A stretch of 10,952 nt of DNA from Pseudomonadota bacterium. Its GTDB lineage: Bacteria > Pseudomonadota > Alphaproteobacteria > Sphingomonadales > Sphingomonadaceae. Below the pieces are notes generated by a model, which was not told where the DNA came from, ran no database searches, and was given only the letters and a program-made list of their open reading frames with translations. Positions 5,801 to 10,952 of this stretch are shown here, one piece after another. A program made the translations under genes and the position numbers. The stretch covers positions 1-10,952 of the forward strand of contig JAFAEZ010000189.1 of NCBI GenBank assembly GCA_023423775.1, in the 5' to 3' direction. The stretch's first letter is position 1; the number at the start of each line of letters is the position of its first letter.

Positions 5801-6346
5801 TCAATGCGTGTCTTCGTCGGGGCCCAGCTCGGGATCGAGATCGCGCGGGCGGATGAAGCGGGCGACACGACCGATCCCCTCCGCCACGTCCCGCCAATGC
5901 TCGACCGGCAGGCTGATCTCGGCCAGAGTCGCGGTCGGATATTTGATCAGGATCTCGGCGCGCAGGCGGTCGTCGCCGGCGGCGGTGAGCAGCAAGGCCA
6001 GCTGCTCGAGACCGGGATTGTGACCGACGATCAGCAGCCGCTCGGCGGCATCGTCGATCTCGTGGATCACGTCGAGCAGCGTGCCGGTCGAGGCGAGATA
6101 GATTCTCTTGTCGTAGTCGGGTGCGATCGCGCGGCCATAGCCTTCGGACACGTCGTCCAGCGTCTCGATCACGCGCACCGCGGGCGAGGCGATGATCGCA
6201 TCGAACTCCAGACCCTGCGCCCGCATCTCGCGGCCGATCGTCCGCGCAGCCTTGCGCCCGCGCCTGTTGAGCGGTCGATCGAAGTCGCGGGGAACATCAT
6301 CATGCCAGCTCGATTTGGCGTGGCGCAGCAGCGTCAGCGTCTTCAT
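5801..6346 (-). CDS. SixA-type histidine phosphatase
   Basis: The 181-residue protein belongs to the histidine phosphatase (phosphoglycerate-mutase-like) superfamily, SixA group; E. coli SixA removes phosphate from phosphohistidine in phosphorelay proteins. The catalytic set is visible: LLRHAKSSW at 6-14 (R8 and nucleophile H9), R58 and E61 in SPAVRVIET, and H109 in VGHNPGLEQL. DFDRPLNRRGRKAA (21-34) is typical of the short bacterial SixA/YhfR-like form. The target here cannot be deduced. The ATG overlaps the helicase stop by 4 nt, and AAGGGA (6351-6356) within the helicase coding end serves as SD, so it is the second gene of a two-gene operon. It is convergent with merR, 12 bp away. Confidence 0.93.
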   Translation of the reverse strand: MKTLTLLRHAKSSWHDDVPRDFDRPLNRRGRKAARTIGREMRAQGLEFDAIIASPAVRVIETLDDVSEGYGRAIAPDYDKRIYLASTGTLLDVIHEIDDAAERLLIVGHNPGLEQLALLLTAAGDDRLRAEILIKYPTATLAEISLPVEHWRDVAEGIGRVARFIRPRDLDPELGPDEDTH

Positions 6347-9072
6347 TGCGTCCCTTCGCGGGCTTCCTCTTCCGCCGCCTGATGCCCCAAAGCGGGAGCC
6401 GTTGAAAGGCCCGAGCGCACCCGCTCGATCGCTTCGGCAAGGCCGACCCGCCGGATCGCCACTCCGGGCGGGAAGGCGGTGAGCAGCCGCGACGGCGTCG
6501 CCGCGGAAAGCAGCACGAACACGCCCTTGTCCTCGCTGCGCCGGATCAAGCGGCCGAATGCCTGGGCAAGGCGGGCGCGGACGACGCGGTCGTCATAGGC
6601 CGATCCACCGCCAACGGCGCGGCGGGCGGCGTGGAGCACGGTCGGGCGCGGCCAGGGCACGCCCTCCATCACCACCAGCCGCAGTGAATGGCCGGGCACG
6701 TCGACGCCGTCGCGGAGCGCATCGGTGCCGAGCAAGGAGGCGCGGGGATCGTCGCGGAAGATGTCGACCAGGGTTCCGGTGTCGATCGGATCGACATGCT
6801 GGGCGAAGAGCGGCAGTCCGGCGCGGGCGAGACGGTCGGCGATGCGGGCATGGACCGCCTTCAGCCGCTGGATCGCGGTGAACAGGCCGAGCGTGCCGCC
6901 CTCCGCCGCTTCGATCAGCCGCGCATAGGCGCCAGCCAGCTGGGCGACGTCGCCGCGCTTCAGGTCGGTGACGATCAGCACTTCGCTGTTGGCGGCGTAG
7001 TTGAACGGGCTCTCGGCGCTGAAATGCTCCACCGCATGGTCGAGGTGGACTGCGCCGGTGCGCGCGTCAGCGGCGTCCCAACCTTCGGAGTTGCGCAAAG
7101 TCGCCGACGTGACGACCACGCCATGGGCGGGCTTCAGCACGGCGTCGGCGAGCGGACGGGTGGGATCGAGCCAGCGACGGTGGAGGCCGATATCGAATTC
7201 GCGCCCGTCGACCCGTTCGACCGCGAGCCAGTCGACGAAATCGGGATCGGCCGGGCCGCCGATGCGGGCGCCGAGCGCGATCCAGGCATTGAGTGACTGG
7301 ACGCGCCAGGTGAGGCCGCCGATCGCACCTTCGATCCGTGCGCGCGCCTGGGCGTCGAGCCAGTCGGGTGCGTCCTCCAGCACCGCCTCCAGCCTTTTGC
7401 CGAGCGCGACCAGCGGGCGCAGCAGCGCTTCCATCGCCTCGACCGCGGGCGCGGCGGCTTCGACGATCGCGCCGTCGAGTTCGGCCATCTCGGTCTCGAG
7501 GCCATAGCCCGCGTCCTGCGCGGAGGCGCGGGCATAGACCGTGCCGCGCACGGCCGCGAGCAGCTTCTCGAGCGGGCCGAACGGCACGCCTTCGGCGATG
7601 CGCTGCAGCCAGCCGTCGCCGGTCAGAAGCCCCGCCGCCTGCACGGCCGCTTCGAGCGCCGCGGCGCCGGCCTCGTCATAAGAAGCGACGTCGGTGAGGC
7701 GCGCGGCAAGGCCGCGGCGGCGGCCGCGCGACTTGCCTTCCGGGCCGATCAGCCAGCGGCGCAGCTCGATCGTCTCCTGTCCGGTCAGCGCCGTCGCGAA
7801 GGTCGAATCGGCGGCGTCGAACAGATGATGGCCTTCGTCGAATACGAGACGGGTGGGCGCATTGCCGGTGTCGCGGCCGCGCGCGGCATTGACCATGACC
7901 AAAGCGTGGTTGGCGATGACGAGGTCAGCGTCCTGGCTGGCGCGGGTCGAGCGCTCGATGAAGCATTTCCGGTAATGCGGACAGCCGGCATAGACGCATT
8001 CGCCGCGCCGGTCGGTGAGCGCGGTCGCGCCGGCGCGACGGAACAGGGTCGGCAGCCAGCCGGGCATGTCGCCGCCGACCATGTCGCCGTCCTTGCTGTA
8101 GGCGGCCCAGCGCGCGACCAATTGGGCGAGGATCGCGGCGCGGCCGGCAAAGCCGCCCTGCAGCGCGTCCTCGAGGTTCAAGAGGCAGAGATAGTTCTCG
8201 CGGCCCTTGCGCACGACGATGCGGCGCTTGCGCTCTTGGGCGTCGGGGAAGATGCGCGCGCCCTCGCGGTCGAGCTGGCGCTGCAGCGCCTTGGTGTAGG
8301 TCGAGACCCACACCGCGCCGTCGGCTTTCTCCGCCCACAAGGAGGCGGGGGCGAGATAGCCCAGAGTCTTGCCGATGCCGGTGCCCGCCTCGGCGAGGAG
8401 CAGGTTGGGCTGGCCGTCCAGCTTGCGCGGCGCGAAGGCGGATGCGGCAGTGGCGGCATAATCGCGCTGACCCTCGCGCGATTCGGCGCCGCGGCCGGTG
8501 AGCGCGGCGAGCCGCTCGACCGCATCCTCGGGAGCGATGCGCACCGTCCTGGGCTGGGGCCGCGGCGGCTTCTCCTCCCATTCCGGGAGGCGGGAGAAGA
8601 GCCAGCGTTCGTCGCGCTCGGGACGTTTCAGCCGCTCGGCGACAGCCGGCGCCCAGGCCCAGCGCAGCCGGTAGAGCGATTGGGCCGACGCCCAGGCGCC
8701 CTCGCGTTCCGGCCAGTCGGCGAGCTGCATCCGTTCGAGCAAGGCGCCGGCCGCCTGGAGCAGGAAGGAAGCCGCTTGGCCGTCGTCCTTGGGCGGGGCG
8801 AGGCCGAGCGCGTGGGCGAAGCCTTTGGGCGTCGGCACCGCGAAGCGCGCAGGGAAGACGAAAGCGAACAGTTCGAGCAGGTCGAGCCCTGAAAGATCGG
8901 GATAACCGAGCCGCTGCCCGACGAGCGGGGCGTTGAGCATGATCATCGGCGTCTCGGCGGCGCGGCCGATCGCCTCGCCGCGGCCGAGCGCGCGGGTCTG
9001 GCCGTCGGGAGTCGCGATCCAGATGCCGCCATGGGTCGCGTAAAGCGCGGGATAGAGGAGCGGGTTGGCCAC
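6343..9072 (-). CDS. ATP-dependent DNA helicase, XPD/DinG type with iron-sulfur cysteines
   Basis: A superfamily 2 helicase of the Rad3/XPD/DinG group; such enzymes unwind DNA 5' to 3' and clear structured or R-loop DNA. In the 909-residue form it shows Walker A GTGIGKT (230-236), four cysteines placed for a 4Fe-4S cluster (C296, C359, C364, C370), the DEGHH box at 412-416, TSATL at 655-659, a motif V-like DGVDVPG and motif VI QAFGRLIR at 837-844. Residues 1-120 precede the helicase core and look like a decayed DEDDh exonuclease-type fold. The start is uncertain. GTG at 9072 has AAGG upstream and lies just before the segment resembling that fold; ATG at 9150 would add 26 residues containing codons rare here (CTA, AGG). 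The frame itself stays open to 9255. Its stop overlaps the histidine phosphatase start. Confidence 0.92.
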   Translation of the reverse strand: MANPLLYPALYATHGGIWIATPDGQTRALGRGEAIGRAAETPMIMLNAPLVGQRLGYPDLSGLDLLELFAFVFPARFAVPTPKGFAHALGLAPPKDDGQAASFLLQAAGALLERMQLADWPEREGAWASAQSLYRLRWAWAPAVAERLKRPERDERWLFSRLPEWEEKPPRPQPRTVRIAPEDAVERLAALTGRGAESREGQRDYAATAASAFAPRKLDGQPNLLLAEAGTGIGKTLGYLAPASLWAEKADGAVWVSTYTKALQRQLDREGARIFPDAQERKRRIVVRKGRENYLCLLNLEDALQGGFAGRAAILAQLVARWAAYSKDGDMVGGDMPGWLPTLFRRAGATALTDRRGECVYAGCPHYRKCFIERSTRASQDADLVIANHALVMVNAARGRDTGNAPTRLVFDEGHHLFDAADSTFATALTGQETIELRRWLIGPEGKSRGRRRGLAARLTDVASYDEAGAAALEAAVQAAGLLTGDGWLQRIAEGVPFGPLEKLLAAVRGTVYARASAQDAGYGLETEMAELDGAIVEAAAPAVEAMEALLRPLVALGKRLEAVLEDAPDWLDAQARARIEGAIGGLTWRVQSLNAWIALGARIGGPADPDFVDWLAVERVDGREFDIGLHRRWLDPTRPLADAVLKPAHGVVVTSATLRNSEGWDAADARTGAVHLDHAVEHFSAESPFNYAANSEVLIVTDLKRGDVAQLAGAYARLIEAAEGGTLGLFTAIQRLKAVHARIADRLARAGLPLFAQHVDPIDTGTLVDIFRDDPRASLLGTDALRDGVDVPGHSLRLVVMEGVPWPRPTVLHAARRAVGGGSAYDDRVVRARLAQAFGRLIRRSEDKGVFVLLSAATPSRLLTAFPPGVAIRRVGLAEAIERVRSGLSTAPALGHQAAEEEAREGTQ

Positions 9073-9202
9073 GCCGGACCTTAGCCGGGATCGGAACAGA
9101 TCGGCAACGCCGGAGTCAGGCCAAGCCGTGATCGGCCCGACCACGGTCATGTCGTTTCCATACCACCTTGCGCGCGGCGGGCGAAGTCGCGAAGAGGCGG
9201 GC

Positions 9203-10789
9203 ATGTCCACGCCCACCGTCCCGCAAGAACTCCGCGACGCCGCTTTGGTGTCCAAGGCTTGGCCCTATGAAGAAGCGCGCAAGCTGCTGAAACGCTATCC
9301 GGACGGGCCGGGCGAAAAGGGCGTCGTGTTCGAGACCGGCTACGGCCCGTCGGGGCTGCCGCATCTCGGCACGTTCCAGGAAGTGGCGCGCACATTGATG
9401 GTCCGCCACGCCCTGACCGAGATGGTCGACTGGCCGACGCGCCTCATCGCCTTCTCCGACGACATGGACGGCATGCGCAAGGTCCCGCCCGGTGTGCCCC
9501 ACCAGGACATGATGCATGAGCATCTCGACCAGCCGCTGTCGCGCGTGCCGGACCCGTTCGGCTGCGGCCACAAGAGCTATGCCGACCACAACAACAACCT
9601 GCTGCGGCAATTCCTCGACCGGTTCGGCTTCGATTACGAGTTCATGGCCTCGTCCGAATGCTACAATGGTGGCCGGTTCGACGAGGCGCTGCGCCAGGTG
9701 CTGCGAAAATATGACGATATCATGGGCGTCATGCTGCCGACTTTGCGCGAGGAGCGCCGCCAGACCTACTCGCCGATCCTTCCGATCAGCCAGGTGAATG
9801 GAAAGGTGTTGCAGGTCCCGGTCGAGGTGGTCGACGCCGAGGCAGGCACCGTGCGCTACACCGATCCTGCCAGCGGCGAGAGCGTCGAGCAATCGGTGCT
9901 GGGCGGCGGCGCGAAGCTGCAGTGGAAGGTCGACTGGGCGATGCGCTGGGTCGCGCTCGGCGTCGATTACGAGATGGCCGGCAAGGATCTGATCGACTCG
10001 GTGACCCAAAGCTCGAAGATTGCGCGCGTGCTCGGTGCCCGTCCGCCCGAAGGGTTCAATTACGAGCTGTTCCTCGACGAGAATGGCGAGAAGATCTCCA
10101 AGACCAGGGGCAATGGCGTCACGCTCGACGAGTGGCTGACCTACGCGCCCGAGGAGAGCCTCGCCTTCTACCTCTACCGCGAGCCCAAGAAGGCCAAGCA
10201 GCTTTCGTTCGGCATCATCCCGAAGGCGGTCGACGAATATCAGCAGTTCCTTGCCGCCTATCCCGACCAGCCCTGGGACAAGCGCCTCGGCAACCCGGTC
10301 CACCACGTTCATGCCGGCAAGGTGCCGCCGGCGCGGATGCCGCTGACTTTCGCGCTTCTGCTCAATCTGGTCGGCGTCGCATCGACCGACGACAAGAATC
10401 TGCTCTGGGCCTTTGTGAAGCGCTATGCGCCCGACGTCTCGGCCGATACGCATCCCGAGCTCGACGCCCTGATCGGCTATGCCGCGACCTATTTCCGCGA
10501 CTTCGTGAAGGATTCGCTGAAGCGGCGCGCCCCAGACGAAGTCGAGGCCGCGGCGTTGCGCGACCTCGACGCCCGGCTCGCCGCTTTGCCCGCCGATGCC
10601 ACCGCCGAGGCGATCCAGGACGAGGTCTATGAGGTCGGCAAGACCCACCCGTTCGAAAGCCTGCGCGACTGGTTCAAGGCCCTCTACGAGACCCTTCTCG
10701 GCACGAGCCAGGGCCCGCGCATGGGCAGTTTCATCGCGCTCTACGGCATCGACAACAGCCGCAAGCTGATCGCCGAAGCTCTGGCCTGA
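9203..10789 (+). CDS. lysK: Class I lysyl-tRNA synthetase
   Basis: The enzyme charges tRNA-Lys with lysine. It is the class I (Rossmann-fold) form found in archaea, spirochaetes and alphaproteobacteria, not the class II LysS of E. coli. In 528 residues it has the HIGH-box region GYGPSGLPHLGTF (46-58, with HLGT at 54-57), the KMSKS-equivalent KISKT (297-301) and the conserved WKVDWAMRW (241-249) and GKDLIDS (260-266). The C-terminal half is helical and would form the anticodon-binding part. The ATG at 9203 has GAGG 5 nt upstream (9194-9197). The frame is open back to 9065, but that part lies antisense to the helicase 5' end and adds nothing family-like. It is divergent from the helicase gene. 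No strong terminator follows; an imperfect stem (CCGGGA/TTCCGG, 10806-10826) lacks a T-run. Confidence 0.97.
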   Translation: MSTPTVPQELRDAALVSKAWPYEEARKLLKRYPDGPGEKGVVFETGYGPSGLPHLGTFQEVARTLMVRHALTEMVDWPTRLIAFSDDMDGMRKVPPGVPHQDMMHEHLDQPLSRVPDPFGCGHKSYADHNNNLLRQFLDRFGFDYEFMASSECYNGGRFDEALRQVLRKYDDIMGVMLPTLREERRQTYSPILPISQVNGKVLQVPVEVVDAEAGTVRYTDPASGESVEQSVLGGGAKLQWKVDWAMRWVALGVDYEMAGKDLIDSVTQSSKIARVLGARPPEGFNYELFLDENGEKISKTRGNGVTLDEWLTYAPEESLAFYLYREPKKAKQLSFGIIPKAVDEYQQFLAAYPDQPWDKRLGNPVHHVHAGKVPPARMPLTFALLLNLVGVASTDDKNLLWAFVKRYAPDVSADTHPELDALIGYAATYFRDFVKDSLKRRAPDEVEAAALRDLDARLAALPADATAEAIQDEVYEVGKTHPFESLRDWFKALYETLLGTSQGPRMGSFIALYGIDNSRKLIAEALA

Positions 10790-10829
10790 GGCGGAAAGGT
10801 CACGCCGGGACCGCAATCGTTCCGGAAAC

Positions 10830-10952
10830 GTGCCCGTCCCCGAAAAGGCGGCAACCGCGGCGGCAATCGGGCGTTACAAGCCGCGGTCCACCCCTTTCGG
10901 ACTGATGATCGGCGCTCTGCACCGCATCGGCCGGGGGGGGGGGGGGGGCGGG
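10830..10952 (+). CDS. Possible 5' fragment of an unidentified gene
   Basis: From a GTG at 10830, with GGAA just upstream, the frame is open to the window end. It reads MPVPEKAATAAAIGRYKPRS and then TPFGLMIGALHRIGRG before entering the poly-G run. The peptide has a plausible soluble N-terminus, but I do not recognise it, the SD spacing is short and the last codons are unreliable. It could also be non-coding sequence after lysK. Confidence 0.25.
   Translation, partial: MPVPEKAATAAAIGRYKPRSTPFGLMIGALHRIGRGGGGGG
10933..10952. other. Poly-G run at the window end, likely artefact
   Basis: About 16 consecutive Gs (10933-10948) followed by CGGG end the window. Nothing else in the window approaches a homopolymer of this length. 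Position at the very end and base identity both fit a sequencing or contig-end artefact, such as dark-cycle G calls on two-colour instruments, better than a genomic feature. Confidence 0.6.

Noticed and set aside
7825..8892. 355-codon open frame on the plus strand opposite the helicase
   Set aside because: It lies fully antisense to conserved helicase motifs (iron-sulfur cysteines, Walker A, DEGH) and has low-complexity composition with no recognisable domain.
9065..9202. 46-residue N-terminal extension of lysK
   Set aside because: It is antisense to the helicase 5' end, and the well-placed GAGG favours ATG 9203.
9116..10816. 566-codon open frame on the minus strand opposite lysK
   Set aside because: It mirrors a well-supported class I LysRS gene. 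Long antisense frames are expected in GC-rich DNA, and its translation shows no domain I recognise.
1..10952. CRISPR arrays, tRNA or rRNA genes, insertion sequences, toxin-antitoxin or phage-defence genes
   Set aside because: No regularly spaced repeats, no cloverleaf-like sequence in the short gaps, no transposase frame and no defence-type domain were seen. The gene content is mainly core.

Overview
The window is GC-rich chromosomal DNA that reads as an alphaproteobacterium, most likely a sphingomonad. This is an inference from four things: the block rpmF-plsX-fabH-ihfA-merR, a class I (not class II) lysyl-tRNA synthetase, a GCTATAGG-type -10 element like those of Caulobacter and relatives, and codon habits such as TAT for Tyr and AAT for Asn despite high GC. 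Genes are packed tightly, with four ATGA stop/start overlaps and no gap over about 190 bp. I see no insertion sequence, prophage, CRISPR array or RNA gene.

Layout: (1) 1-2141, plus strand: the tail of an upstream frame, a YcbL-type metallo-beta-lactamase-fold hydrolase, a short lipoprotein that looks like a solute-binding protein missing one lobe, and a cation-diffusion-facilitator (CDF) family membrane protein with an atypical metal site. (2) 2060-2521, minus strand: a MAPEG/YecN-like membrane protein whose 3' end overlaps the CDF gene by 82 bp. (3) 2571-5788, plus strand: promoter and structured leader, then rpmF (ribosomal protein L32), plsX and fabH (phospholipid and fatty-acid initiation), ihfA (IHF alpha) and a small MerR-type regulator. 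(4) 6343-9072, minus strand: a large XPD/DinG-type iron-sulfur helicase followed by, and overlapping, a SixA-type histidine phosphatase. (5) 9203-10789, plus strand: lysK, divergent from the helicase. (6) 10790-10952: a possible 5' fragment of another gene, ending in a 16-G run that looks like a sequence or assembly artefact.

How the genes fit together: rpmF-plsX-fabH links ribosome synthesis to membrane-lipid initiation. PlsX makes acyl-phosphate for phosphatidic acid synthesis, and FabH starts each fatty-acid chain. ihfA and the MerR gene form the usual alphaproteobacterial pair. Most of the window is housekeeping. The best candidates for something undescribed are the translationally coupled half-binding-protein lipoprotein plus atypical CDF protein, the apparent degenerate exonuclease-like N-terminus of the helicase, and the hairpin leader of rpmF. 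None has been tested by database search here.
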